Below, in pieces: positions 1 to 9,287 of a stretch of 64,000 nucleotides of DNA. This DNA is from Synechococcus sp. UW179A (lineage in GTDB: Bacteria > Cyanobacteriota > Cyanobacteriia > PCC-6307 > Cyanobiaceae): positions 1-64,000 of the forward strand of contig NZ_UCNJ01000028.1 in assembly GCF_900473965.1 (NCBI RefSeq), in the 5' to 3' direction. Position 1 is the first letter of the stretch. Each line of letters opens with the position of its first letter. The notes beneath the pieces were generated by a model. That model was not told the DNA's origin, made no database searches, and saw only the letters and a program-made list of their open reading frames with translations. Made by a program: the position numbers and the translations under genes.

Positions 1-2
1 CC

Positions 3-1130
3 ACCCGTCGACAGGAAGCCTGGCGACTCACGGACCTCAAACGCCTTGAGGCCGTGGCCACGCTTCCTGAGGTCAGGGAGACTCCGGACTTCAGGATGCC
101 TGCGGTCGCTGATGGGGTGACGCGGCTCGTCTTGGGAGGTCAGACGGATCCGCTGCACGGAGTCACTCTTCCGGAGGGGGTGACCTCACTCACCGATGCC
201 GAGCTCACGGATCACCTTGGCCATAGCCTGGATCACTGCGGCTGTGCCGAAGCCTGGCCTGTTCAGTTCAATCACGCTCACAGCCGGCACGTCCTCGCTC
301 TTCGGGTTTGCGGCAAGGTCCCTCCTCTAGAACTTGTGTTCGCCACCGGTGTTGGACTGACTGCCACCAGGGTGTTGTTGCTGCTGGAGTCGAGTGCGGA
401 GCTGGAGCTGTTGCAGGTTTTTCCTGCAGAGGGTTCTCCGCCTGATGTGCAGCGAGCTCATAGCCACGTATTGGAAGTTCAACTCGGACAAGACGCCTGC
501 TTGTGTCACGGTGTTCTCGCAAGTGGTTCTGGCAACGCATCGTTGATGGTGCATCTGGCTATCGAGCAGGAGCCAAGCAGTCACTACGGGCTGACGAGCG
601 TTTGCAGAGGCTGGTGTTTCGGAAGGCTTGAACCGCGAGTGCTGCAACTGGAGGGGCAGGCCACCACAGGAATCCATGGCCTGTCGATGACAACGGCCGA
701 CGAACAATTCGCGACGCACAGCAGCATGCGTTTCGGTGGTCCTGAGGGTGAGCTTGATCAGCTGCAGAAAGCTGTTGCGGCTGATCGTTCCCACAGCATT
801 TTCAACGGCGCTATTCAGGTGCCTAGACCGGCGCAGCGAACCGATGCAGCTCAGCTCAGCCGCAGTTTGCTGCTTTCACGGCGCGCGCGCGTGGACGCCA
901 AGCCTGAGTTGGAAATCATTGCTGACGATGTGAAGTGCGCACACGGCGCCACCGTCAGCCAACTTCAGCAGGAGGAACTTTTTTACCTTCGTAGTCGTGG
1001 AGTTGACGGCGACGATGCAGCTGCATTGCTACTGAGGGGTTTCTGCTGCGAAGTGGTGGATCGTCTACCAGCAGCGGCAAAGGCCTGGATGGCCTCTGGA
1101 GCGATCGCTGACCCCTCTCGACCCCTATGA
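3..1130 (+). CDS. sufD: SufD, Fe-S cluster assembly scaffold subunit (5' end outside window)
   Basis: SufD is part of the SufBCD scaffold that builds iron-sulfur clusters in the cytosol with sulfur supplied by SufS. The frame is open from base 3 without a start; the first visible residues (RRQEAWRLTDLKRL) match the N-terminal region where SufB/SufD proteins carry an E-x-W-R-x-T/S-D-L motif, so the gene begins upstream of the window. The C-terminal half is the beta-helix core typical of the family. The stop overlaps the sufS start (ATGA at 1127-1130), so the two are cotranscribed and probably translationally coupled. A GTG at 54 is in frame but would remove the conserved N-terminal motif, so I do not use it. 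SufB is the main alternative, but length and the position directly before sufS favour SufD. Confidence 0.9.
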   Translation, partial: TRRQEAWRLTDLKRLEAVATLPEVRETPDFRMPAVADGVTRLVLGGQTDPLHGVTLPEGVTSLTDAELTDHLGHSLDHCGCAEAWPVQFNHAHSRHVLALRVCGKVPPLELVFATGVGLTATRVLLLLESSAELELLQVFPAEGSPPDVQRAHSHVLEVQLGQDACLCHGVLASGSGNASLMVHLAIEQEPSSHYGLTSVCRGWCFGRLEPRVLQLEGQATTGIHGLSMTTADEQFATHSSMRFGGPEGELDQLQKAVAADRSHSIFNGAIQVPRPAQRTDAAQLSRSLLLSRRARVDAKPELEIIADDVKCAHGATVSQLQQEELFYLRSRGVDGDDAAALLLRGFCCEVVDRLPAAAKAWMASGAIADPSRPL

Positions 1131-2395
1131 CCACACTTTCTCGTGATACCGGCGTCTCTCTAGCGGAACGGACCCGTTCAGATTTCCCGATCCTGGATCA
1201 GCGATCGTCCCAGGGCGGTCCTCTGATCTATCTCGACCATGCCGCCACCAGCCAGAAACCTCAGGTAGTGCTTGACGCCTTGCAGGCTTATTACGCCTGT
1301 GACAACGCCAACGTTCATCGAGGAGCACATCAGCTCAGCGCCAGGGCAACCGAGGCCTTTGAAGCGGCCCGCTCCATCACCGCTTCCTATGTGGGTGCGG
1401 CCGGCCCGCAGGAGATCGTGTTCACCCGAAACGCCACCGAAGGCATCAATCTGGTGGCACGCAGCTGGGGCAACGCCAATCTGCGTGAAGGTGATGAGAT
1501 CCTGCTCACGTTGATGGAGCACCACAGCAACTTGGTGCCCTGGCAATTGCTATCGCAGAGAACCGGTTGTGTGCTGCGTCATGTGGGAATCACCGAAACA
1601 GGAGAGCTCGATCTTGATGACTTCCATTCCAAGCTGACTGATCGCACAAGGCTGGTCAGCCTTGTGCACATCAGCAACACGCTGGGTTGCCGCAATCCTC
1701 TTGATCTGGTCATCCCAGCTGCTCATGCTGCCGGAGCCCTGGTGTTGGTGGATGCGTGCCAGAGCCTTGCCCATCACCCCATGTCGGTCAAGTCTCTCGA
1801 TGCTGATTTTCTTGTGGGTTCATCGCATAAGCTTTGCGGCCCAACAGGGATGGGATTCCTGTGGGCGAGGGAAGCTCTATTGGACTCGATGCCGCCCTTC
1901 CTCGGCGGCGGAGAAATGATTCAGGATGTCTATCTGGATCACAGCACCTGGGCGAACCTTCCGTACAAGTTCGAGGCCGGAACGCCCGCCATCGGAGAGG
2001 CCGTTGGGATGGGTGCAGCACTCACCTATCTCGAACAGATCGGACTTGAGAACATCGCCGCCTGGGAGGCGGAACTCACCCGGCATCTGTTCAATCGCCT
2101 GCAGGCGATTGATGGTCTTCGCATCCTTGGACCCACACCTCAGCAACAGCCTGGTCGTGCTGCCCTCGCCACCTTCCTCGTGGATGGGGTCCATGCCAAT
2201 GACATCGCGGCCATGATCGATCTCGCGGGGATCTGCATTCGTAGTGGACATCACTGTTGTCAACCACTGCACCGCCACTACGAAGTCACCGGTTCCGCCC
2301 GCGCCAGCCTCAGCTTCATCACAACGCTGGCGGAGATTGATCGTTTCGCCGATGAGCTTCAGGGTGTGATCGATTTTTTCCGGGAGAACGGCTAA
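1127..2395 (+). CDS. sufS: SufS, group II cysteine desulfurase
   Basis: This PLP enzyme converts L-cysteine to L-alanine and a protein-bound persulfide for SufBCD. Visible signatures: YLDHAATSQKP near residue 35, the cofactor lysine in GSSHKLCGPTG (Lys235), and the catalytic cysteine in RSGHHCCQP (Cys377), in the short-loop form of class II SufS/CsdA enzymes. Full length of 422 aa is normal for the family. The start overlaps the sufD stop by four bases. A second cysteine directly follows the catalytic one (CC), where many homologues have Cys-Ala. Confidence 0.97.
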   Translation: MTTLSRDTGVSLAERTRSDFPILDQRSSQGGPLIYLDHAATSQKPQVVLDALQAYYACDNANVHRGAHQLSARATEAFEAARSITASYVGAAGPQEIVFTRNATEGINLVARSWGNANLREGDEILLTLMEHHSNLVPWQLLSQRTGCVLRHVGITETGELDLDDFHSKLTDRTRLVSLVHISNTLGCRNPLDLVIPAAHAAGALVLVDACQSLAHHPMSVKSLDADFLVGSSHKLCGPTGMGFLWAREALLDSMPPFLGGGEMIQDVYLDHSTWANLPYKFEAGTPAIGEAVGMGAALTYLEQIGLENIAAWEAELTRHLFNRLQAIDGLRILGPTPQQQPGRAALATFLVDGVHANDIAAMIDLAGICIRSGHHCCQPLHRHYEVTGSARASLSFITTLAEIDRFADELQGVIDFFRENG

Positions 2396-2496
2396 AGCCC
2401 TTTCCCCGCCTCCTGCTCTTTGCTCTCTGCCTAGAGCCAGCTGCATATCGCTGAGACAGCTATCTCGCTGGGATGGGCAATGGCTCTCTGGAGTGA

Positions 2497-3915
2497 TCAG
2501 CGCCTGCGAGTTTGACGGCCGAGCCGTAGGCCGAGTAGCAGGGAGGCTAGGGTGAGCAACAGCGCCACAGCGTTGAATCGGGGCAGTCCCCAGCTGATGA
2601 TCATCAGTGGGGCAATGGCTGTGATCAGTCCTCCCCCGAGGAATGGTTCGAACAGCAACTGCTTGAACGAGAACGCCTCCAAGGCACGACTGCTTCCGAA
2701 GGGATCCGCCATGCGCAGCAGCAGTAGTCCTGTTGCTGTGACACCGGTGCCCTGGCCGAAGTCGGCGATGCCTCGTTCGCACCAGTGATCGCTGAAAATG
2801 CGTGGAGCCAGCCAAAGAAAGGCGCACACGTTCCAGGTCAGCCCCACCAGGGCAAGTGCGATAAAGGGCAGCCAGTTCTCTTCAAGCAAGGGGAGATTGA
2901 GGCTGGCCATGGCCGCGGTGATCAATAAATCCATGGAGAGGGATCCGATGCTGGCTTGGGCCACGGGCGACACGAGTGAGGTCTGGCGGCTGCGTTGCAG
3001 CAGCACCTGCACAATCAGTCCTCCCACCATCGCGAGGGGAAAGACGGGAATTGCGGTGATCAGACGGGATGTTTCGACACTTCCCGTCAGGGAGCCGAAA
3101 AGCGTGAGCCCCGCCTTCAACAGGAGGCCGAGTCCTACGGCCCCGCCAGCCAGGGCCATGTTGACCGTCAGAGCGTCGATCGTGATCGAGGCTGACGAGT
3201 CTGCGTCAATCGTTCCTGATGCTGTCTCCAGAGCTAGGCGTTCGTCGGCTGACATCGGATCGTCGTCGGCCATTCGTCGCAAAAGCGATGACGCCTTTGT
3301 GGGACCTTCGTTCGTTGGCTCCACTGATAGCCAACGCCGCCTGCGACCGATGACGACCAGGGTGCTGCCCAGTATCACTGCGGTGAGCACACCCACTGTG
3401 GCCATGGCCAAGCCCAGGGTTTCGCCTGAGGCCAGACCCAGTTCACGGAAGGTGGGTCCCATGCCGGCTGCAGTGCCATGGCCACCTTCAAAGCCCACTT
3501 CGATCAGCGCTGCCATCAATGGATTGGTGCCCAACAGGGGCTGCAGCACCGCCATCACCAGCAGGCCTCCGACCAGATACTGGCCAAAGCCCAGAACCAT
3601 GCCAAAGGCTGTTTGGCCAGCGGCCCGGTTCCAGATCACACCAGGGCTTGGGAGCTGTTGACCAAGGAACAAGGTGGCGAAGACCAGGGAGATCAGCACG
3701 CCGGGTGTCTCGCTCCAGACTTGGTAAACCTGTTCAGGGAACAACTTCCATGGTCCGAATGGGCCGATTAGCAGGCCAAGAAGGCCTGCCACGAGTGCCT
3801 CAGGAATCCCCAGGCTGCGTAGCCAGCGCAGGCGCTGACGCAGGGCCATTCCCACAAGCAGCAACAGGCTGAGCCCTGCGAAGGCCACCAGAACATCGAA
3901 CAGTTGCATCCTCAT
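2497..3915 (-). CDS. gltS: GltS-family sodium:glutamate symporter
   Basis: Predicted inner-membrane Na+-coupled glutamate or other dicarboxylate uptake permease of 472 aa. It has about ten hydrophobic segments, and in the first half the glycine-rich stretch VGFEGGHGTAAGMG, which matches the conserved re-entrant motif of the ESS/GltS family. A second glycine-rich segment, ADFGQGTGVTATGLLLLRM, in the second half fits the internal duplication of the family. A hydrophilic acidic loop at about residues 205-240 separates the halves. The gene stands alone and is divergent from mtnA. Substrate is inferred from family only. Confidence 0.85.
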   Translation of the reverse strand: MRMQLFDVLVAFAGLSLLLLVGMALRQRLRWLRSLGIPEALVAGLLGLLIGPFGPWKLFPEQVYQVWSETPGVLISLVFATLFLGQQLPSPGVIWNRAAGQTAFGMVLGFGQYLVGGLLVMAVLQPLLGTNPLMAALIEVGFEGGHGTAAGMGPTFRELGLASGETLGLAMATVGVLTAVILGSTLVVIGRRRRWLSVEPTNEGPTKASSLLRRMADDDPMSADERLALETASGTIDADSSASITIDALTVNMALAGGAVGLGLLLKAGLTLFGSLTGSVETSRLITAIPVFPLAMVGGLIVQVLLQRSRQTSLVSPVAQASIGSLSMDLLITAAMASLNLPLLEENWLPFIALALVGLTWNVCAFLWLAPRIFSDHWCERGIADFGQGTGVTATGLLLLRMADPFGSSRALEAFSFKQLLFEPFLGGGLITAIAPLMIISWGLPRFNAVALLLTLASLLLGLRLGRQTRRR

Positions 3916-4016
3916 TGCTGTGTGCCAATTGATGGAACGATGCCATCTCGGACAGTGCTTTGTTCGTGATGGCGATCGGACAGGCAGATTGGCCCAGGTC
4001 TATCCACTCGATCCGG

Positions 4017-5129
4017 ATGAACATTGACGGCCAGGCCTGGCGCACCATCGGATTGGAACCGGACGGCCTCTCGGTCTGGGTGATTGATCAGACCCAGTTG
4101 CCCCATCGCTTTGAGACCCGCACCCTCAGCAGCTGTGAGCAGGCGGCTACTGCCATCAGCACCATGGTGGTCCGCGGCGCTCCGCTGATCGGGGTGACCG
4201 GTGCCTATGGCCTGATGTTGGCTTTGCAAAATGACGCCAGTGATGCAGCCCTTGCAGAGGCGTTTAAAGATCTCAATGCCACGCGCCCCACTGCGGTGAA
4301 TCTGCGCTGGGCGCTGGAGCGTGTGCGTGATCGTGTGTTGCCTCTGCCTCCGGCGCAACGGGCCGCAGCTGCATGCGAGGAGGCCGGTTTGATCGCTGAC
4401 GAAGACGTGGCTATGTGCTCAGCCATCGGCGACCACGGCCTGGAGCTTTTCCAGAGGCTCGCGGCGGCTAGGCCAGAAGCGCGTCAGAGCCGGCCTTTTC
4501 AGGTGTTGACCCACTGCAATGCTGGTTGGCTTGCCACGGTTGACTGGGGTACGGCGTTAGCCCCGATCTACAAGGCCCGACGCGCCGGTCTTGATCTTCA
4601 TGTCTGGGTGGATGAGACCCGACCCCGCAACCAGGGTGCATCGCTCACGGCCTACGAGCTCGGCCGAGAAGGCGTTCCCCACACCGTGATCGTTGACAAC
4701 GCCGGAGGTCATCTGATGCAGAACGGTGAAGTGGATGCGGTGATCGTCGGAACGGATCGCACCACCCGCCGTGGAGATGTCTGCAACAAGATCGGGACCT
4801 ATCTGAAGGCCCTGGCGGCCCATGACAACGCGGTGCCCTTCTATGTGGCACTCCCCGCATCAACCATCGACTGGAGCCTGGATGACGGGGTGGCGGAAAT
4901 TCCGATTGAAGCTCGATCTCCCCGGGAGGTCACGGCGATTCAGGGTCGCCTGCTGGATGGACCAACTGCAGGGACGCTGGCTCAGGTGCAGCTCACACCC
5001 CAGGGAAGTGATGGCTTCAACCCCGCCTTTGATGTGACCCCTGCCCGACTGGTCACTGCGCTGATCACTGATCGTGGTGTTGCTGATGCCAGTGAGGAGG
5101 GGCTGAAGAGCCTGTATGGCTGTGGCTGA
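4017..5129 (+). CDS. mtnA: MtnA, S-methyl-5-thioribose-1-phosphate isomerase
   Basis: Isomerises methylthioribose-1-phosphate (or 5-deoxyribose-1-phosphate) to the ribulose form during salvage of methylthioadenosine or 5'-deoxyadenosine. The protein starts MNIDGQAWRTIGLEPDG, the usual N-terminus, so I chose the ATG at 4017 rather than a TTG at 3960. The catalytic cysteine lies in LTHCNAGWLAT and the catalytic aspartate in VGTDRTTRRGDVCNKIGTY; DETRPRNQGASLTAYEL is also conserved. At 370 aa it has normal length. The 3' end overlaps the next gene, a class II aldolase, by 14 bases, which strongly suggests a shared pathway. Confidence 0.95.
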   Translation: MNIDGQAWRTIGLEPDGLSVWVIDQTQLPHRFETRTLSSCEQAATAISTMVVRGAPLIGVTGAYGLMLALQNDASDAALAEAFKDLNATRPTAVNLRWALERVRDRVLPLPPAQRAAAACEEAGLIADEDVAMCSAIGDHGLELFQRLAAARPEARQSRPFQVLTHCNAGWLATVDWGTALAPIYKARRAGLDLHVWVDETRPRNQGASLTAYELGREGVPHTVIVDNAGGHLMQNGEVDAVIVGTDRTTRRGDVCNKIGTYLKALAAHDNAVPFYVALPASTIDWSLDDGVAEIPIEARSPREVTAIQGRLLDGPTAGTLAQVQLTPQGSDGFNPAFDVTPARLVTALITDRGVADASEEGLKSLYGCG

Positions 5130-5796
5130 TCGCTTGGATGATCAGGAGCTGCGCCATCAGTTGGTGACCGTGGCACGCCGAATGAATGGAACCGGCCTCA
5201 ACCAGGGCACGTCCGGAAATCTCTCGGTACGGATTGAGGAAGGACTTCTGGTGACTCCCAGTTCACTGCCCTATGAACAGATGGAGGTTGGTGATCTGGT
5301 GGCACTGGATCTGAGAGGACAACCCTTGAAGGAGAAACAGCGGCGACCGTCGTCGGAATGGCGCCTGCATGCGGATGTGCTCAGCTGCCGCCCTGAAGCG
5401 ATGGCTGTGCTGCATTGCCACCCCATTCATGCCACAGCACTGGCCTGCCATGACCGCGGCATTCCTGCATTTCACTACATGGTTGCGGTGGCCGGCGGTG
5501 ATGAGATCCAGTGTGCTCCTTACGCCACCTTCGGGACCAAGGAACTCTCCGAGAACGTGGTGAATGCTCTCGCCCAACGCAGCGCCTGTTTGCTGGCCAG
5601 GCACGGGATGGTCACGCTGGGGAAGGATCTGGAGTCCGCATTGCGGGTGGCGGTTGAGGTGGAGACCCTGGCGCGCATGTATCTGCAGGCTCTGCAGTTG
5701 GGGGAGCCCCCGCTGCTCTCCACGCAACAAATGCAAGCTGTGCATGCCCAGTTCCGCGGTCTTCATTACGGACAGGCCGATCAGAGTCCGAGGTGA
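5116..5796 (+). CDS. Class II (zinc) aldolase/adducin family protein, probable 5-deoxyribulose / methylthioribulose-1-phosphate aldolase
   Basis: A 226-aa FucA-type aldolase. The zinc ligands are visible as HCHPIHATAL and LLARHGMVTLG, the N-terminal phosphate loop as GTSGNLSVR, and the catalytic glutamate in SSEWRLHADVL. The family includes fuculose- and rhamnulose-phosphate aldolases and the Ald2 aldolase that splits methylthioribulose- or 5-deoxyribulose-1-phosphate to DHAP and an aldehyde. The 14-base overlap with mtnA makes that last activity the best inference. MtnB dehydratase is the alternative, since it is in the same superfamily. The 3' end overlaps the convergent S9 peptidase by 16 bases. 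Confidence 0.85.
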   Translation: MAVADRLDDQELRHQLVTVARRMNGTGLNQGTSGNLSVRIEEGLLVTPSSLPYEQMEVGDLVALDLRGQPLKEKQRRPSSEWRLHADVLSCRPEAMAVLHCHPIHATALACHDRGIPAFHYMVAVAGGDEIQCAPYATFGTKELSENVVNALAQRSACLLARHGMVTLGKDLESALRVAVEVETLARMYLQALQLGEPPLLSTQQMQAVHAQFRGLHYGQADQSPR

Positions 5797-7694
5797 CGAC
5801 GGAAGAAACACTCCGTTGCTTCCAGCACCTGCACCTTGACATCACTGTCACGGAATCCATGACCTTCTTCCGCAAAGGTCTGTACCTCGACAGGCAGGCC
5901 GTTGTTGCTCAGTGCAGCGGCCATGCGTTCCGTTTGCTCCGGCACTACCACCTTGTCCTGTAGACCCTGGAAAAAGATCACTGGGCAGCTCATGGATTGT
6001 GCATGCTGGAGCGGTGAGCGCTCTTCGTAGCGGGCTCGATCTTCAGGCCAGGCCCCTACAAGCGAGTCGAGATAGCGAGCTTCAAAGCGGTGCGTCTCCG
6101 AAGCCAGAGATGTGAGGTCGCTCACGGCGTATCGGCATGCTCCTGCCCGGAACACATTGGTGAAGCAGAGGCAAGCCAGGGTGGTGAATCCACCGGCGCT
6201 GCCCCCTTCAATGGCGATTTTTTGGGGATCGGCATGGCCGGCCTCGACAAGAGCCATGGCTGCCGCTGCGCAGTCTTTCACGTCCACCACCCCCCAGCTG
6301 CCGTTCAGCCTTTCCCGGTAAGCCCGACCAAACCCGGTGGATCCTCCATAATTCACATCCACTACCCCCCAGCCGCGGGTGGTCCAGAACTGGATGCCAA
6401 GGCTGAGGCCGCGGCGAGCCATAGCAGTTGGTCCGCTGTGGCTTTTCACAAGTAAGGGTGAATCGCTGCTGGCTCCACCGAGGGGCGGGTAATACCAGGC
6501 GTGAGTACGCAGGTCATCGGCGCCTACAAACCAGAATGGTTCGGCGCTGCTGACGGCGTCGTTCGGTAGCGCGGCCTCGCTGGCCGGCGTGTGCTGCCAA
6601 TCGCCGCTGGCAAGCTCCAGCTCCAGCAGGCCCTGGCCGATACAGGAGCTGCTGGCGAGCACAACGGCCCGTCCTGCGTCGGCATGCAGATCGGCTAGAT
6701 CATCGAAGGGCTGATCGATGCTGAGGATCGTTCCATCGCCTCTCAGCTGCTTCAGCTCCCAGCGACCTTCAGAGCAAACCGCTGCCAGCAGCTGCTCGCC
6801 ATCCCAGGCACTGGTGCTCATGCCAAACACCCACTGGGGCATTGCGGTTTCCGCCTGCATGGGCCATTGACGCTCCCAGTTGTGCTTTCCGCTGGCGGGA
6901 TCGCCAAGCCGCATGAGGTTCCACCAACCACTGCTGTCTTCAGCAACGACCAGGCTGTCGTCGGGTTGCCACAGCGGCTGAAACACGGAGATCGGCTGCT
7001 CGGCATCCGGTCGGCTTCCGGCCAGCGTTTGTACCTGCATCAGCTCCCCTTCTGATGTGAGAGTGGCGTGGCGAAGCTCGCTGGCATCCCAGGGCATAGC
7101 GGGCTGTCGCCATTCCACCCAGGCCAGCTGCTTTCCATCTGCGCTGAGCGCTGGATAGCCGACAAAATCATCGGCTGCGTGAAGCACCTGGGGATGTTGA
7201 TCGCTCTGATTCAGGGCAACGCTCACCAGATGGTCACGACCGTTGCACTCCATCACTCCCAACCAAAGCAGCCGTGTCTGATCAATCAGGCCTCCTCCCA
7301 GGGCCCACTCGCCTGGTGCGCTGATGCGAATCGGTTGTGCTTCCGCTGTGAGGGCTGAGCAATTTTTACTGCCCAATCCACGCCAGGTCTGCTGCCAGAG
7401 ACAGCCGTCGCCGTCGTCGATCCAGGTCAGTAACAGCTTGTCTGCTATCAGGGCCACGGCCATGGCCCCACCGCCGTATTCATGAATGCGGCAACGCAAA
7501 TTAGCGGGGGCTGCCGTCAATTCCTTCGCTGGTTGATCGGTCTGATGCCAGGGGCGGATCATGGCCGTGGTCCGTCCTTTTTCCTGAGGTCGCTGCTCCA
7601 GCCAGAGCACCCAGTTGCCCAGAATCCGTGGTGTTTTCAGCACCGGTTGGCGTCCGAGGGCGGTCCTCGCGGACAGGGGCTGAGAACTGCTCAT
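5781..7694 (-). CDS. S9-family serine peptidase (prolyl oligopeptidase / acylaminoacyl-peptidase type)
   Basis: Cytosolic alpha/beta-hydrolase peptidase of about 637 aa with an N-terminal beta-propeller (roughly residues 1-370) and a C-terminal catalytic domain. The nucleophile motif is GGSAGGF; the following DFVG-like and GLQDKVVV segments supply the aspartate, and EEGHGF the histidine of the triad. The NYGGSTGFGRAYRERLNG block is characteristic of dipeptidyl-aminopeptidase-like S9 enzymes. The start at 7694 (MSSSQPLSAR) is preferred over 7712 because it leaves the def upstream region free. No signal peptide is visible. Confidence 0.88.
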   Translation of the reverse strand: MSSSQPLSARTALGRQPVLKTPRILGNWVLWLEQRPQEKGRTTAMIRPWHQTDQPAKELTAAPANLRCRIHEYGGGAMAVALIADKLLLTWIDDGDGCLWQQTWRGLGSKNCSALTAEAQPIRISAPGEWALGGGLIDQTRLLWLGVMECNGRDHLVSVALNQSDQHPQVLHAADDFVGYPALSADGKQLAWVEWRQPAMPWDASELRHATLTSEGELMQVQTLAGSRPDAEQPISVFQPLWQPDDSLVVAEDSSGWWNLMRLGDPASGKHNWERQWPMQAETAMPQWVFGMSTSAWDGEQLLAAVCSEGRWELKQLRGDGTILSIDQPFDDLADLHADAGRAVVLASSSCIGQGLLELELASGDWQHTPASEAALPNDAVSSAEPFWFVGADDLRTHAWYYPPLGGASSDSPLLVKSHSGPTAMARRGLSLGIQFWTTRGWGVVDVNYGGSTGFGRAYRERLNGSWGVVDVKDCAAAAMALVEAGHADPQKIAIEGGSAGGFTTLACLCFTNVFRAGACRYAVSDLTSLASETHRFEARYLDSLVGAWPEDRARYEERSPLQHAQSMSCPVIFFQGLQDKVVVPEQTERMAAALSNNGLPVEVQTFAEEGHGFRDSDVKVQVLEATECFFRRHLGL

Positions 7695-7760
7695 CGCTGC
7701 AATCCGATGCAAATGGGAGAACTGCCTAAGATCAGCACAGATTTGATTCAGGTTGAGACC

Positions 7761-8366
7761 TTGGCCAGGAGCTTCGCCCAGTTGGCACGATCCGCCGAGA
7801 AGACCAGTTCTTCAGTGGCTGTGCCGAAGAAGCCTCTGGATTCTCCGCCTCTTCACATTCACCAACTCGGTGACGAAGTTCTCAGGGTTGAAGGCCGCCG
7901 CGTCGGTAAAGTCGATGCGTCGGTGAGGGATCTGGCCAGAGACATGCTGCGCAGCATGTACACGGCCCGAGGCATCGGTTTGGCAGCTCCCCAAGTAGGG
8001 GTAGACAAACAGTTGCTGGTGATCGATCTCGATCCGGAAACACCGAGCACTCCACCTTTGGTGTTGATCAATCCCGAGATCGTCTCCGCCAGCGCAGGAC
8101 TGGACACCTACGAAGAAGGCTGTCTGAGCATTCCAGGGGTTTATTTGGATGTGGTGAGACCCACTGCGGTGCAGGTGAGTTTCCGGGATGAGATGGGTCG
8201 ACCGCGCACGATGAAGGCCGATGGTCTGATGGCTCGCTGTATCCAACACGAGATGGATCATCTCAATGGTGTGCTGTTCGTCGATCGGGTTACAGACAAA
8301 GGCGGACTGCTCAAAGAGCTCAAAGATCATGGTTTCCACTCCACCGACGTGCGCCCCGTCACTTGA
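7761..8366 (+). CDS. def: Peptide deformylase
   Basis: Fe2+/Zn2+ enzyme that removes the formyl group from nascent proteins. All three motifs are present: GIGLAAPQVG, EEGCLSIPG and QHEMDHLNG (metal ligands Cys, His, His). The frame is open far upstream, but the conserved protein begins at LARSFAQLARSAEK, so I chose the TTG at 7761, giving 201 aa, the usual picocyanobacterial length. In-frame ATGs at 7707 and 7713 are the alternatives. No strong ribosome-binding site distinguishes them. It is divergent from the S9 peptidase and followed closely by a small membrane protein. Confidence 0.95.
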   Translation: MARSFAQLARSAEKTSSSVAVPKKPLDSPPLHIHQLGDEVLRVEGRRVGKVDASVRDLARDMLRSMYTARGIGLAAPQVGVDKQLLVIDLDPETPSTPPLVLINPEIVSASAGLDTYEEGCLSIPGVYLDVVRPTAVQVSFRDEMGRPRTMKADGLMARCIQHEMDHLNGVLFVDRVTDKGGLLKELKDHGFHSTDVRPVT

Positions 8367-8370
8367 TCCC

Positions 8371-8568
8371 ATGCCGATGAAACCCCTCGCAGGGCTGTTC
8401 CTGGCCCTTGCCTGTGTGCTCGGTATTGCTGCTACCGGAAGTGTTTTCGAGCTTGCTTATGGAGACCCGGATCTTGGCGTTACGCTCACCCGCTGGATCC
8501 TCGGGCTGACGCTTCCCGCCACGGTCGGGTCACTTCTGGTTGCGATTCGGCTCAACAAACCGGCCTGA
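8371..8568 (+). CDS. Small two-helix membrane protein, function unknown
   Basis: A 65-aa protein starting MPMKPLAGLF four bases after the def stop. It has two hydrophobic stretches, about residues 5-25 and 38-58, separated by an acidic turn (YGDPDLG). This fits a conserved picocyanobacterial small membrane protein. I do not recognise a named family. The tight spacing suggests cotranscription with def. Confidence 0.6.
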   Translation: MPMKPLAGLFLALACVLGIAATGSVFELAYGDPDLGVTLTRWILGLTLPATVGSLLVAIRLNKPA

Positions 8569-8625
8569 TCAGGGCAGCCGAAGCGCCTCGGCACTTTTAC
8601 GATCCAGACACACTCTTCTGCTTCG

Positions 8626-9243
8626 ATGGCCCGTATCCGGATCGCCGCTGCCGCTCTCACGGTTTTCGGTGCCACTGTCGCCACAGGACTGATGTCCTCG
8701 GTGCGCGCCCAGGGCTCCTTGTTCACCACCTCTGAGGTGGATGAAACCAAATTTGTTTTGGTTGCGGCTCCGATCGGCTCTGGCGAACGATCCCAGCTCA
8801 ATATCTACGAGCAACGCACCAGTGCTCGTCCCTGCTACGCGGTGAGCGGCAGTGCGCCAGCCTCAGTTGATCCGTTGTTGGCAACCTTTGATTTCACGGG
8901 AATTTGTAATCGCTATATCGATGGCAATGGCTATTCGCTGCGCATCGGTGGCGACGATCTGGGAACGCGTTATCGCCTGTCGGTGATCAAGTCGGCGAAC
9001 GATGTTCAGTTGATGGCGGTTCCAACTCGTAATCCATCGGAGCCCACTTTGCTGGTGGCTCGGGCAGGCGGCTTTGGCAACAATTTCGTCCAACTGAAGC
9101 TCGAGCCCGGCTGGCGGCTGATGCGCCGTCAATACGGAAAGCGCACCCTCGGTCATCTTTACGTGTACCGAGATGGCGTGCAGTCCGATTCAGGGAGCGC
9201 TGCTGAGACTGCTGTCCCTGACGAAACAGAACAGACCCCTTGA
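8626..9243 (+). CDS. DUF3747 secreted protein
   Basis: A 205-aa exported protein: the signal peptide covers about residues 1-28 and ends in SVRAQG. The mature part carries the block FVLVAAPIGSGERSQLNIYE, then CYAVSG and FDFTGICNRYIDGNGYS, a pattern I recognise as the DUF3747 family of cyanobacteria. Two conserved cysteines may form a disulfide in the periplasm. Function is unknown. It stands alone between the small membrane protein and rpsU. Confidence 0.75.
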   Translation: MARIRIAAAALTVFGATVATGLMSSVRAQGSLFTTSEVDETKFVLVAAPIGSGERSQLNIYEQRTSARPCYAVSGSAPASVDPLLATFDFTGICNRYIDGNGYSLRIGGDDLGTRYRLSVIKSANDVQLMAVPTRNPSEPTLLVARAGGFGNNFVQLKLEPGWRLMRRQYGKRTLGHLYVYRDGVQSDSGSAAETAVPDETEQTP

Positions 9244-9287
9244 GGTCACTTGCTAAGTTAGTGCACTGGAAATCTCTTGCTTGTTGA

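Noticed and set aside
2798-3661. Long plus-strand frame opposite gltS
   Set aside because: Ser/Pro/Arg-rich shadow of a GC-rich membrane protein gene.
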